Shown: positions 37,553 to 45,824 of the stretch, in pieces
Position numbering within the stretch: position 1 is the stretch's first letter
Layout: the number at the start of each line of letters is the position of its first letter
DNA from: Rikenellaceae bacterium
GTDB taxonomy: Bacteria > Bacteroidota > Bacteroidia > Bacteroidales > Rikenellaceae
Length of the DNA stretch: 64,000 bases
Assembly (NCBI GenBank): GCA_020860245.1
Contig: JAJBUQ010000008.1
Coordinates: forward strand, 208,919-272,918
Direction: 5' to 3'
Made by a program: the position numbers and the translations under genes
Notes under the pieces: model-generated
The model's database searches: none
What the model saw: only the letters and a program-made list of their open reading frames with translations
Told to the model about the DNA's origin: nothing

Positions 37553-38119
37553 TTATTTTTGTTCAATGTTTTTATACAGATCGAATTTGCCTTCTTCGAT
37601 CTCTTTGTGAATTTTAGAAAGCTGAGCGATAACTGGCGATATTAGAGCGAGAGTGTCGTCCACAAATGTTTTATGCTCCTCATCCCCTTTAATCCGATAT
37701 AAAATCACTGCATACAGCGCACGCAGGCACAACTCTATATCGCTCATATCAATTTTATCCATACGGGATCTTATCTGCGGAAGCTCGGCAGCGAGCGGAG
37801 CAAATATTCTGCGGTACTCTTCTCCTGCCGGGACCTTGAGCAAAGATTCATGAAGTTCATTTAAATCTTTAACCAGATGAAGCGTATGATCGAGATGCCC
37901 GTGCTCTTCCTTGCCTTCGCTCCTCAAAAGATTTATCATGTCCTGATACCAGAAGAACACATCCATTTTTTCCTGATCGGATATCTGTTGTTTCTCGACT
38001 AACTGTGAATAAACAGCTTCCGGGCTGAATTTGAGGGCACGGAGAATATCTTCCAACTGCCAAAGGTATATGATATATTCGGCTATATTTTCTTTTCTTT
38101 TCTGTCTCGCGATTAACAT
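37553..38119 (-). CDS. DUF4924 family protein
   Basis: Conserved Bacteroidota protein of unknown function, 188 residues. It begins MLIARQKRKENIAEYIIYLW, typical of the family as I know it, and is predicted all-helical and soluble, with many charged residues and no signal or membrane segment. It is immediately upstream of prfB (8 bases), so both should be on one message. Confidence 0.75.
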   Translation of the reverse strand: MLIARQKRKENIAEYIIYLWQLEDILRALKFSPEAVYSQLVEKQQISDQEKMDVFFWYQDMINLLRSEGKEEHGHLDHTLHLVKDLNELHESLLKVPAGEEYRRIFAPLAAELPQIRSRMDKIDMSDIELCLRALYAVILYRIKGDEEHKTFVDDTLALISPVIAQLSKIHKEIEEGKFDLYKNIEQK

Positions 38120-38133
38120 TCGTCAATTTTTTA

Positions 38134-38166
38134 CAAATATATGGAAAACCGAGTGATAAGCCCAAA
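38134..38166 (-). promoter_or_regulatory. Promoter of DUF4924-prfB
   Basis: Reverse strand TTTG (38163-38166), 21-bp spacer, TATATTTG (38134-38141); both boxes match. The start codon follows 14 bases after the -7 box. Confidence 0.65.
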
Positions 38167-38262
38167 CTTTCTTGGCCACTTATCAGATTGAGGCACGTCG
38201 ATATTAACATAATATATCAAATATCAGTATATCTTTCCGATACCGCATGTTTAATATTGTAA

Positions 38263-39522
38263 TTAGAAGTTATACTGAATCATTGCATATATTCTGTTAG
38301 CCAGACCGCTGTCGCCGTTGAAATTCTTTTTTCGTCCGTGAAGATATTCGAGCGCCAATTGACAGGAGGGGAGAATATTATAAAAGGTGTTTACCGCTAC
38401 GTAATCGGTGAGGCGGTAGCTGTCCGGCGAATTAAATCCGGCGCGTCCGTAAACACGGACGTGTCCGTAAGTTCCGGAGCAGAACCATTTGTCTGTAAAA
38501 TTATACTGCAACGCCCCGAACCATCCGAATGTCCTGAGGGTCTGCATCCTGCCAGGAGACCGGTCGTCCACAACCAGATCATAACCGTTGCCATTCAAGT
38601 CCTGTATGAACTGCGCGACTCCGTTACCGTACACAGCCTGTCCGTACAATTTAAACCTGTCGGGGAGAGGCGACGAGATTCCGAGATTCAATCCCCAACC
38701 GAATTCCGAACGGTTTTTATCAGTTATAAGGTCGCGGTAATATAAATTCCTCAGCACGGCAGCGAGCCTGATATGTCCTTTGCCATCCGACCAGTAACGG
38801 GTTATCCAAAGAGGAATATCGGGCATTTTCTGCCCCACCTCGCCATAATCATCGGTGTATACGGCGCTCAAGTCGGGACCTTCCACAGCGATACCAGCCT
38901 TCCATTTTTCCGCATCGTATTCATACCGAACCATAAACGCATATTTATGTACAAAAGAGTTTGGACCTTCGAAGTCCACTGTCGTAGGCGCACACTCGGT
39001 ATCTTTAAAATTGGTGAAATTCTTACCAAACATAAATCCTTTAAACGAGATATAGGCCTTCCTCATCCGTAGATTATTGCTCGCCCCTCTAAAGTCCGTT
39101 TCGATATAAGCTGTTACCATCCCTAATACCGGAGTATTCGCTACCGATTTAAAGAACAGGCGCGATGTAGTTCCGTCCATAAAGAATCTCTGTTTGGAAG
39201 TACGATCAGCGACGGGGATCAATGAGGTATAAAAATCGTTATTATCGATAACCCCATTGATATCATATCCTATGCGGAGATTCACGTATCCTCCTATCCC
39301 GAATGCAAAATTTTTATTATCGTATATAACGAAATTGGGAAGATCGGATCTCTGGAATCCCTTATCGGTATTGTCTTTAAAATGCTGAAGAGAGGAACCT
39401 TCCTGTACATCCGCGTCATTAAGACGTCCGAACCGGACAGGATTGTCGCTTTGAGAATAAAAATTAAAGGATAAGGCTGCTGCAAGCACGGAGAGTATTA
39501 GAATACGGATAATATTTCTCAT
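38263..39522 (-). CDS. DcaP-like outer-membrane porin
   Basis: Beta-barrel protein of 419 residues, with an N-terminal signal peptide (MRNIIRILILSVLAAALSFNFYS), a short polar plug-like region, and repeating amphipathic strands rich in Tyr, Phe and Gly (FAFGIGGYVNLRIGY, IRLAAVLRNLYYRDL), ending in Phe, the usual barrel-insertion signal. I assign it to the DcaP-like trimeric porins on overall pattern. The solute is unknown; dicarboxylates and peptides are transported by known relatives. It is monocistronic. Confidence 0.72.
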   Translation of the reverse strand: MRNIIRILILSVLAAALSFNFYSQSDNPVRFGRLNDADVQEGSSLQHFKDNTDKGFQRSDLPNFVIYDNKNFAFGIGGYVNLRIGYDINGVIDNNDFYTSLIPVADRTSKQRFFMDGTTSRLFFKSVANTPVLGMVTAYIETDFRGASNNLRMRKAYISFKGFMFGKNFTNFKDTECAPTTVDFEGPNSFVHKYAFMVRYEYDAEKWKAGIAVEGPDLSAVYTDDYGEVGQKMPDIPLWITRYWSDGKGHIRLAAVLRNLYYRDLITDKNRSEFGWGLNLGISSPLPDRFKLYGQAVYGNGVAQFIQDLNGNGYDLVVDDRSPGRMQTLRTFGWFGALQYNFTDKWFCSGTYGHVRVYGRAGFNSPDSYRLTDYVAVNTFYNILPSCQLALEYLHGRKKNFNGDSGLANRIYAMIQYNF

Positions 39523-39593
39523 GACAAATCGAATTAGAGTTTACCTTCGAATTGCAATTATCGGTCCGTTCCGGTGTTTAACCGTATAAAAGC

Positions 39594-39627
39594 AAAAAAG
39601 AGGGGACCTCACGGTAACCTCTTTTTT
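39594..39627. terminator. Terminator between tatD and the porin gene
   Basis: Ten-bp stem AAAAAAGAGG / CCTCTTTTTT, loop of 14 bases. It can work on either strand; on the minus strand it would end transcripts of dprA-tatD. A second small hairpin (GGAGA-TTTC-TCTCC) sits at 39630-39643. Confidence 0.7.
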
Positions 39628-39755
39628 CTGGAGATTTCTCTCCAAAAACTACTAACCCAAACTTAAATAAATGAAGAAACCTTGTGTTATATCTTATATC
39701 CCGAAGTAAGGAATTGCTTTCTGAATGGAACAATTGCAATACCCGTGCCAAAGTT
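39628..39755. other. Noncoding spacer after tatD with a motif shared with 23503-23525
   Basis: Contains a 22-base G-free motif at 39645-39666 (opening AAAACTACTAAC, closing AAACTTAA) that recurs on the opposite strand at 23503-23525, each next to a strong hairpin. A possible -7 box, TAAGTTTG, lies on the minus strand at 39658-39665. No credible coding region. Confidence 0.3.
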
Positions 39756-40547
39756 TCACTCAGAAATAGTAGAAAAAAGTTTTTTTGCGTTTGCGGTAGT
39801 GGCTTCCGCGACAATATCGACCGTAACCTCTTTAATTTCGGCGATCTTCCGCGCGATTAGTGGAAGATAGGCACTCTCGTTCCTTTTACCCCTGTATGGA
39901 ACAGGGGGCAGATACGGAGCATCGGTCTCGAGAATAATATCTTCCAATGGGATATATTCGAGCACCTCGGGCAGAGGGGATTTTTTATAAGTCACCGGAC
40001 CGCTTATGCCTACTTTAAAATCCCCTAAGGATTTGATCCTCCGGTAATCGTCGATAGTTCCCGAGAAGCTGTGGAATACGCCTTTAAGTTTTTTTCCTGC
40101 ATAATCATCCAGCACACGGAATATCTCCGCGAATGCCTCCCTGACATGAAGCGACACCGGAAGAGCGTGTTTCAGTGCAAGGTCTAGCTGGAATCTCAAG
40201 GCTTCTTCCTGTTGTGCCAGATAGTCTTTGCTCCAATAAAGATCAAGACCTATCTCCCCAACAGCGATAAAATCAATGGGTTTGTCATCCAGATATTTTT
40301 CTACAATCTGCAAATCGCTGCGGTAGCGGGAATTATCATTCACAGAAGTAGGATGGAGTCCCATCATAGCATAACATATTCCAGGGAATTCCCTCACTAC
40401 ACAGATAACCTTTTCGTGTGTATCCGTATCCGTTGCAGGGAGAATAAAATTTTTGACACCGTTATCCACGGCGCGGAAAATTACGTCTGCCCTGTCGTCG
40501 TCAAACCGTTCATCGAATAAATGAGTATGGGTATCTATAAAATACAT
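39756..40547 (-). CDS. TatD family metal-dependent DNase
   Basis: TIM-barrel hydrolase; relatives act as 3'-5' exonucleases in repair or as D-aminoacyl-tRNA deacylases. The 263 residues show the metal ligands FIDTHTHLFDE near the N-terminus, VGEIGLDLYWSKD, and HSFSGT, with ILETDAPYLPP near the C-terminus. All catalytic motifs are present. It lies 5 bases after dprA, so the two form a small DNA-processing transcript. Confidence 0.92.
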   Translation of the reverse strand: MYFIDTHTHLFDERFDDDRADVIFRAVDNGVKNFILPATDTDTHEKVICVVREFPGICYAMMGLHPTSVNDNSRYRSDLQIVEKYLDDKPIDFIAVGEIGLDLYWSKDYLAQQEEALRFQLDLALKHALPVSLHVREAFAEIFRVLDDYAGKKLKGVFHSFSGTIDDYRRIKSLGDFKVGISGPVTYKKSPLPEVLEYIPLEDIILETDAPYLPPVPYRGKRNESAYLPLIARKIAEIKEVTVDIVAEATTANAKKLFSTISE

Positions 40548-40552
40548 AATTT

Positions 40553-41668
40553 TTAATTTTTAACGGCCATATTTCCAGGCATTATCTTTATTAATCCGGC
40601 AAGTTCCATCTCGAATAGAAGGAACGATATTTTATAAACAGGCATGTTGGACATTACGGAGAGATCGTCGAACGAACGAGGGTCCTCTGCAAGACATTCG
40701 TAAATAATACGCATCTCCGGAGTCATATTTTCATTTTTAGATTTTGAAAAAAGTTCCGGTTCCCGAGGACGGATCTTCCGTTCTTTGACAATATCCCAGT
40801 TCATAACTTCGATAACATCCGACGCATTGCGGACCATATACGCCTTCTGTCTGTAAAGGAGATTGTTCGTCCCTTCGGACATGGGATCACCGACGCGTCC
40901 GGGCACGGCCATAACATCTCTATCGTAGCCATGGGCATAGTTAGCAGTGGACAGAGAACCTCCTTTGTAAGCAGACTCGATGATGATGGATCCGGAAGAG
41001 ATCCCTGCTATTATACGATTCCTGCGCAGGAAATTATTTGGCTGGACCGCACATTTCGAATGAAATTCGGATATAATCGCACCTCCAGTACCGATAATAC
41101 GTTCTGCATATTTGGTATGTGCTGAAGGATAGATGTGGTTCAGAGGATTGCCAAGCACAGCGACAGTCCTGAGTCCGGCATCCATCGCGGCGTTATGGGC
41201 GCAGATATCCGTACCGTAAGCGAGGCCGCTGACTATCACGGCATCAGGAGTCGTTTCGGATAATCCCGTAATAATCTCACGCGTGATCCGTTCTCCGTAA
41301 GAGGTAAATTTACGAGTCCCCACTATCGACAGCCAATGTCCGCCGTTAAAATCCATATCTCCTTTAACATACAGCACCAGCGGTGCGTCGCAGCACTCCC
41401 GCAGAAGTTTCGGATATTCTTCGGAAGCGATAGAGATTATCCGGATTCCGTTCTTTTCTGCAAATTTTATCTCCGCTTCCGCATCGGGGAAGACCCTGTT
41501 GTTCATCATTTTTTCGATGGCTGAGACAGGAATCTGCGTCTGCCGGACAATATCTTCAGGACAGGTCTTCATCGCCGTCTCCGCATTACCGAACGCCTCA
41601 ATCAGCCTCCGGCCTCTGATATTCCCTATCTCGGGAATCATTGTCAGCGCAATATCGTAAATTATCAT
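40553..41668 (-). CDS. dprA: DNA-processing protein DprA
   Basis: Loads RecA on incoming single-stranded DNA during natural transformation. The 371 residues comprise an N-terminal SAM-like helical part (IPEIGNIRGRRLIEAFG), the Rossmann fold with IVGTRKFTSYGERITREI and VSGLAYGTDICAHNAA, GGAIISEF, and PNNFLRRNRIIAGIS, then a C-terminal winged-helix part (PEMRIIYECLAEDPRSFDDL). The full set suggests an active protein; other competence genes are not in the window. A -7 box TATTTTTG is at 41694-41701 on the reverse strand. Confidence 0.93.
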   Translation of the reverse strand: MIIYDIALTMIPEIGNIRGRRLIEAFGNAETAMKTCPEDIVRQTQIPVSAIEKMMNNRVFPDAEAEIKFAEKNGIRIISIASEEYPKLLRECCDAPLVLYVKGDMDFNGGHWLSIVGTRKFTSYGERITREIITGLSETTPDAVIVSGLAYGTDICAHNAAMDAGLRTVAVLGNPLNHIYPSAHTKYAERIIGTGGAIISEFHSKCAVQPNNFLRRNRIIAGISSGSIIIESAYKGGSLSTANYAHGYDRDVMAVPGRVGDPMSEGTNNLLYRQKAYMVRNASDVIEVMNWDIVKERKIRPREPELFSKSKNENMTPEMRIIYECLAEDPRSFDDLSVMSNMPVYKISFLLFEMELAGLIKIMPGNMAVKN

Positions 41669-41693
41669 TATTTCAATTTATGGAAGTAATCGT

Positions 41694-41701
41694 CAAAAAT
41701 A
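41694..41701 (-). promoter_or_regulatory. -7 box for dprA-tatD
   Basis: Reverse strand TATTTTTG, perfect -7 box, 25 bases upstream of the dprA ATG. Confidence 0.55.
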
Positions 41702-41752
41702 AAAATTCCGGCAGTGATAAACAACTCTATGGATTATCGACAAAAAAATCGA

Positions 41753-41900
41753 TATATTTGTAGAAAAGACGCGCATCGGCAAGAGGTCTGACAGGTTTGA
41801 ACTTATCACTCGATTCTCACTATATTTTCATAATATGGAAGCACCTGAGTAATCTTTATAATCAAATTTACACGATTGCTCCCGGTTTTAATTATATTTG
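41753..41900 (+). repeat. Extra -7 boxes and duplicated promoter segment upstream of the HU-CCDC81 gene
   Basis: TATATTTG occurs at 41753-41760 and 41893-41900, and again as the working box at 41963-41970. The last two lie in an imperfect direct repeat: AGTAATCTTT (41849 and 41934) followed by TTTTAAYTATATTTGTAA. A weaker form, CACTATATTTTC, is at 41818-41829. It looks like a promoter region that was duplicated. Confidence 0.5.
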
Positions 41901-41939
41901 TAATAATACAGGATGCGGTTCGGTCAAACTAAAGTAATC

Positions 41940-41970
41940 TTTGCTTGCCACTCACTTTTAACTATATTTG
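41940..41970 (+). promoter_or_regulatory. Promoter of the HU-CCDC81 gene
   Basis: TTTG (41940-41943), a 19-bp spacer and TATATTTG (41963-41970): a full consensus promoter, 16 bases before the ATG at 41987. Confidence 0.8.
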
Positions 41971-41986
41971 TAAAAAATTATACGCT

Positions 41987-42658
41987 ATGGTAGGACAGGT
42001 AATAACGGATTATCTTAAAGATAACAGAAGGCTGGTGATACCGGAACTCGGAGCATTTTTAAAAAAGGAAGATGGGAGCATAGTCTTCGTTCCGTTCCTT
42101 AACAAGAACGACGGGGTGTTATGCGATATGGTAAGCAAATTTTACAAGGTATCGGCAAGAGAAGCGGACCCTATCATATCTCAGTATGTCCTTAACATAG
42201 AGAATTCCATAGCGGACAACGGATACTTTTTCATCAAAAATCTCGGATCTCTCAAAATAGATACCAACGGCATCCTTTATCTCGACACGACCGATCCAGA
42301 CAAGGCGCCTGTTCAGAAGCAAGGTATAACAGAGGAGATAAAAGAAACGATCGTATTCCCTCAGATTCACAATACCGAGCCAAAGCCACAGATAAAAGAT
42401 ACGACCTCTCCAACAGCTTACAACAAAGTTATGAAGGGCCCTGCCGCCACTCCGTCCAATACAGCCTCGGCCACGACCCACACCTCCGGAGAGAGACGGC
42501 TGTTCAAAGAGAAGCGTAATATCCCGGAACAACCGGTCAAAAAGAAGAAAGGACCGGATTTTATATTGATAATTTCGGTTATAATTGCGATTATCGCTAT
42601 TATCGTAATGGTTTACAGTTACTTTCTCACAAAACCCACGGTATTCCCGCTGAACTGA
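41987..42658 (+). CDS. HU-CCDC81 domain membrane protein
   Basis: Bacteroidota protein family with an HU-like fold at the N-terminus and a membrane anchor at the other end. From the ATG at 41987 the product is 223 residues: VGQVITDYLKDNRRLVIPELGAF split within about 2-24, an NIENSIADNGYFFIKNLGSL region, a low-complexity Pro/Thr linker (115-185), and one C-terminal helix (FILIISVIIAIIAIIVMVYSY). Relatives often carry a SPOR domain after the helix; here the protein stops, so it is a short version. The longer open frame at 41945 would start upstream of the promoter's -7 box. Confidence 0.78.
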   Translation: MVGQVITDYLKDNRRLVIPELGAFLKKEDGSIVFVPFLNKNDGVLCDMVSKFYKVSAREADPIISQYVLNIENSIADNGYFFIKNLGSLKIDTNGILYLDTTDPDKAPVQKQGITEEIKETIVFPQIHNTEPKPQIKDTTSPTAYNKVMKGPAATPSNTASATTHTSGERRLFKEKRNIPEQPVKKKKGPDFILIISVIIAIIAIIVMVYSYFLTKPTVFPLN

Positions 42659-42701
42659 TGAATTTGGCATTGTAATTGAACGATTCGTGTTCAAAAATGC
42701 C

Positions 42702-43214
42702 ATGGGGAATTATACGGTAATATTTAAAGGCAAATCCGTCAATCTGCTCGGAGATCATTTGAAAATCGGGGATAAGGCTCCTGAATTTAAAGTAACCGAC
42801 ACGGAGCTCAATCTTGTCTCCTCGGATCTTTATAAGGGCAAACTTGTCGTCATCAGTGTTTTTCCGTCTGTAGACACCTCCGTCTGCAGTCTTCAAAACA
42901 TAAAATTCAACCGCGAGGCAGCATCGCTTAAAGATACTTCGGTACTCGCAATTTCCGTCGATCTTTCATTCGCCCAATCCAGATTCTGCGCTGCGGAAGG
43001 GATAGTTAATCTCCATGTCTATTCGGATTACAATCTGCTCGATTTCGGGATGAAGTACGGATTCGTAATAGAGGGGCTGCGTCTGCTTGGAAGAGGGGTC
43101 GTGGTGATCGACCGCAAGGGAGAAATCAGGTATATCGAATATCTTGAGAATATCGGCAGCGAACCGGACTACGGCAAAGCGATCACTGTTGCGAAACAAT
43201 TGACGGGCAATTAA
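42702..43214 (+). CDS. tpx: Thiol peroxidase
   Basis: Atypical 2-Cys peroxiredoxin that reduces hydroperoxides using thioredoxin. From the ATG at 42702 (MGNYTVIFKGKSVNLLG) it is 170 residues with peroxidatic Cys62 in SVDTSVCSLQ and resolving Cys96 in SRFCAAEG, at nearly the same positions as in E. coli Tpx. The frame extends five codons upstream to a GTG, which I do not favour. An outer-membrane protein gene follows after 39 bases. Confidence 0.94.
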   Translation: MGNYTVIFKGKSVNLLGDHLKIGDKAPEFKVTDTELNLVSSDLYKGKLVVISVFPSVDTSVCSLQNIKFNREAASLKDTSVLAISVDLSFAQSRFCAAEGIVNLHVYSDYNLLDFGMKYGFVIEGLRLLGRGVVVIDRKGEIRYIEYLENIGSEPDYGKAITVAKQLTGN

Positions 43215-43253
43215 TCAGAAAAATATAAATTTTATTAAATAATTATGCTTATT

Positions 43254-43862
43254 ATGAAAAAACTATTACTATTATTCGTTTTTACTGCTATTGTTTCTGC
43301 GGTTTCCGCACAGGACTATTACGCACGGGACGGACGTTTTTCCAAGAAGTTCCGTTACGGTGTAACAGGCGGTCTGAATGTAACGGGTGTCTCCCATGTG
43401 GACGATAGCGAAGCTAAAGCGAGTATATTCGCAGGGGTATTCGCAGAATTTAAATTGGGACGCATAGTGGGTATCCAACCGGAGGTGATCTATTCACGTC
43501 AGGGATGGCACTCGCATGTTAACGACACGAAGACTTGGCACCGACTCAATTATATAAATATACCGGTACTTGTCAAATTGTATCTAATCGACGGATTGAG
43601 CCTGGACCTGGGTCCGCAGTTCGGTATATTGTTAAATGCCAAAGCAAAAATGAAACTGCCTGACGGTGATAAAGTCAAGAGAGACATCGATCATGTCAAA
43701 GGCGGCGATATATCGTTCGACATGGGGCTTACCTATAATTTCAGAAGCAACGTATTCGTAAATGCCAGATACAACCTCGGACTTACCGATAATCTTAAAC
43801 ATAATTCGGGGGATAACTTCTCAAACCGTGTATTCCAACTCGGTATAGGGTACGCATTCTAA
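43254..43862 (+). CDS. Outer-membrane beta-barrel protein, porin-like (PorT/OMP_b-brl family)
   Basis: 202-residue exported protein of the small-barrel kind common in Bacteroidota. Signal peptide MKKLLLLFVFTAIVSAVSAQ, then repeating amphipathic strands: KFRYGVTGGLNVTGVSH, GIQPEVIYSRQGWH, LNYINIPVLVKLYL, LDLGPQFGILLN, and a final FQLGIGYAF ending in Phe. The family acts in the outer membrane, with no transport role assigned. An ATG three codons earlier (43245) is also possible. A terminator follows. Confidence 0.8.
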   Translation: MKKLLLLFVFTAIVSAVSAQDYYARDGRFSKKFRYGVTGGLNVTGVSHVDDSEAKASIFAGVFAEFKLGRIVGIQPEVIYSRQGWHSHVNDTKTWHRLNYINIPVLVKLYLIDGLSLDLGPQFGILLNAKAKMKLPDGDKVKRDIDHVKGGDISFDMGLTYNFRSNVFVNARYNLGLTDNLKHNSGDNFSNRVFQLGIGYAF

Positions 43863-43885
43863 GAACTGTCATATTTTATACGGAG

Positions 43886-43918
43886 AAGGCTCGCTTGATA
43901 GCGGGCTTTTTTATTTTT
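43886..43918 (+). terminator. Terminator after the small barrel protein gene
   Basis: Ten-bp stem AAGGCTCGCT / AGCGGGCTTT with two G-T pairs and a TGAT loop, then a T-rich tail. Confidence 0.85.
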
Positions 43919-43937
43919 AACCTTATATTTTTAATAG

Positions 43938-43945
43938 TATCTTTG
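43938..43945 (+). promoter_or_regulatory. -7 box for dnaX
   Basis: TATCTTTG, perfect -7 box 17 bases before the dnaX ATG; it follows directly after the upstream terminator. -33 box not evident. Confidence 0.6.
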
Positions 43946-43962
43946 CAGGTAAATCATTATCG

Positions 43963-45774
43963 ATGGATAACTTTATCGTTTCAGCCAGAAAATACCGTCC
44001 GGCAACCTTCGTATCGGTGATCGGACAACAACACATAACTTCGACGCTTAAAAATGCAATCGCAAGGGGGCAGCTTGCACATGCGTACTTATTCTGCGGT
44101 CCGCGCGGGGTAGGCAAAACGACATGCGCGCGTATATTTGCCAAAGCGATAAACTGCCTCTCTCCGGTAGAGGGGGAGTCGTGCAACGAATGCGAATCAT
44201 GCAAGGCATTCAACGAAGGACGTTCGTTCAGTATCCACGAACTCGACGCGGCATCCAATAATTCTGTGGACGATATCAGGAATCTTACCGAACAGGTACG
44301 CATACCTCCGCAAGTCGGAAGGTACAGCATATACATTATCGACGAGGTCCATATGCTGTCGCTGTCGGCATTTAATGCGTTCCTTAAAACTCTCGAAGAA
44401 CCGCCAGCGCATGCGATATTTATTCTTGCGACGACGGAGAAACATAAAATCATACCCACCATCCTTTCGAGGTGCCAGATATACGATTTCAACAGGATCA
44501 AGCCTGACGATGCGACGGAATATCTTAAATTTATCTCCGAGCAGGAGGGCGTACAGTGCGAAGAAGAAGCTCTTCATATAATCGCGCGCAAAGCGGACGG
44601 AGGAATGAGGGATGCCCTATCCATGTTCGACAAGGTAGTGTCGTTTTGCGGAAGTAAACTTGATTCCGCGACAGTTTCGGAGACTCTGAATGTGCTCGAC
44701 TACGATACGTATTTTAAAATTTCCGGATATATATCTTCGGGGGACTATCAGGGATGTCTTCTCTTGTTAGACGACATTCTAAGGAGAGGGTTCTCTGTAC
44801 AAACGTTTATCGCAGGCCTCAACGACCACTTCCGCAATCTGCTGATGTGCAAGGATAAAAGAACTAACAGTCTGCTGGAGGTTTCCGGCAAGACCGCGGA
44901 GCATTATTTTGCGCAGGCGGAGAAATTCACGACGGGGATAATCGTGGAAGGGATCTCACTTATGACATCTACCGATTCGGGCCTACGGAATTCCTCCAAT
45001 CAGCGCCTTAACGCGGAGCTCGCGCTTCTGAAGCTCTGCGGATTATTCCAAAAAAAAACTCATGACATAACCGGAAACGATTCTATCGCACAATTGATAA
45101 TACCTTCCGCATCATCGACAACGACTAACAGCAACACCGCAACACCGGTACAAAACAACCCTACGCCCGAAGTTCCTGTCGAGGCTCCTGCAAATCCGGA
45201 ACACAAAACGGAGCCTGCCATAGAAGTTACAGCGACATGTTCCACAGCGAAAGAACCTGACAAAGAGGATATTACACCGGCAAGACAGCAATCACAACAA
45301 AAAAAGAAAGAACAATCCGTAACCGGATTTTCCCTTAAAAATATAATGAACGGCAACTCCCAACCGGAGGAGATTAAATCGGAAATTACAGACGTTAGAG
45401 AGGAACCGGAGAACAGCGGGCAGATAAATAAAAAAATACTCGAAGAGGCCTGTGCGAAGTTATCCGATGAATTATCGGCGGAGAGACCCCGTCTCGCAGC
45501 GGCATTCAAAGATGTCTCCATAAGCGAAAATTGTGTTAAATTCACCGTATCCAATGAGACGCTCAAAGACGAGATCGTATTGAACACACTCGATCTTAAG
45601 AAGAGATTGTCCGAATTAGGAAGTTACCGCGGAACTGTGGAATTTCATATTGAAATTAAGGAGGATAACCGCCCCATGCGCCCTATTAAAGCGGAAGACA
45701 AGCTCAAATATCTCTCGGAAATAAATCCGCAGCTGAACGATTTACGCAAAGCGTTGAATCTCGACATAGAATAA
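43963..45774 (+). CDS. dnaX: DNA polymerase III subunit tau (and possibly gamma)
   Basis: Clamp-loader ATPase that also tethers polymerases at the fork. The 603 residues have Walker A CGPRGVGKTT, a zinc module (NCLSPVEGESCNECESC), Walker B YIIDEVHML, sensor 1 FILATTE and the SRC arginine finger in ILSRCQIYDF (domains I-II), then domain III to about 362. A 9-A run at 45050-45058 follows at codons 363-366, right at the boundary. The remaining 240 residues are a Thr/Glu/Pro-rich linker and a tau-specific C-terminal domain. Slippage there would make a truncated gamma-like product of about 367 residues. Confidence 0.93.
   Translation: MDNFIVSARKYRPATFVSVIGQQHITSTLKNAIARGQLAHAYLFCGPRGVGKTTCARIFAKAINCLSPVEGESCNECESCKAFNEGRSFSIHELDAASNNSVDDIRNLTEQVRIPPQVGRYSIYIIDEVHMLSLSAFNAFLKTLEEPPAHAIFILATTEKHKIIPTILSRCQIYDFNRIKPDDATEYLKFISEQEGVQCEEEALHIIARKADGGMRDALSMFDKVVSFCGSKLDSATVSETLNVLDYDTYFKISGYISSGDYQGCLLLLDDILRRGFSVQTFIAGLNDHFRNLLMCKDKRTNSLLEVSGKTAEHYFAQAEKFTTGIIVEGISLMTSTDSGLRNSSNQRLNAELALLKLCGLFQKKTHDITGNDSIAQLIIPSASSTTTNSNTATPVQNNPTPEVPVEAPANPEHKTEPAIEVTATCSTAKEPDKEDITPARQQSQQKKKEQSVTGFSLKNIMNGNSQPEEIKSEITDVREEPENSGQINKKILEEACAKLSDELSAERPRLAAAFKDVSISENCVKFTVSNETLKDEIVLNTLDLKKRLSELGSYRGTVEFHIEIKEDNRPMRPIKAEDKLKYLSEINPQLNDLRKALNLDIE
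45050..45058 (+). other. Nine-A slippery run in dnaX
   Basis: The frame reads CAA AAA AAA ACT. A one-base gain (or -1 shift) gives Lys-Asn-Ser then TGA; a one-base loss (or +1 shift) gives Leu-Met-Thr then TAA. Both end just after domain III, as in the tau/gamma switch. In Thermus thermophilus dnaX a nine-A run makes gamma by transcriptional slippage; E. coli uses ribosomal frameshifting at an A-rich site. Confidence 0.6.
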
Positions 45775-45824
45775 CCCCTTTTGAAGGCATATTATTTACT
45801 GTAACCGGAGGAAAAAAGAGAATT

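Noticed and set aside
39671..39709. Possible 12-residue peptide after the G-free motif (ATG at 39671)
   Set aside because: Too short to judge, no downstream gene on that strand for it to regulate, and no ribosome site.
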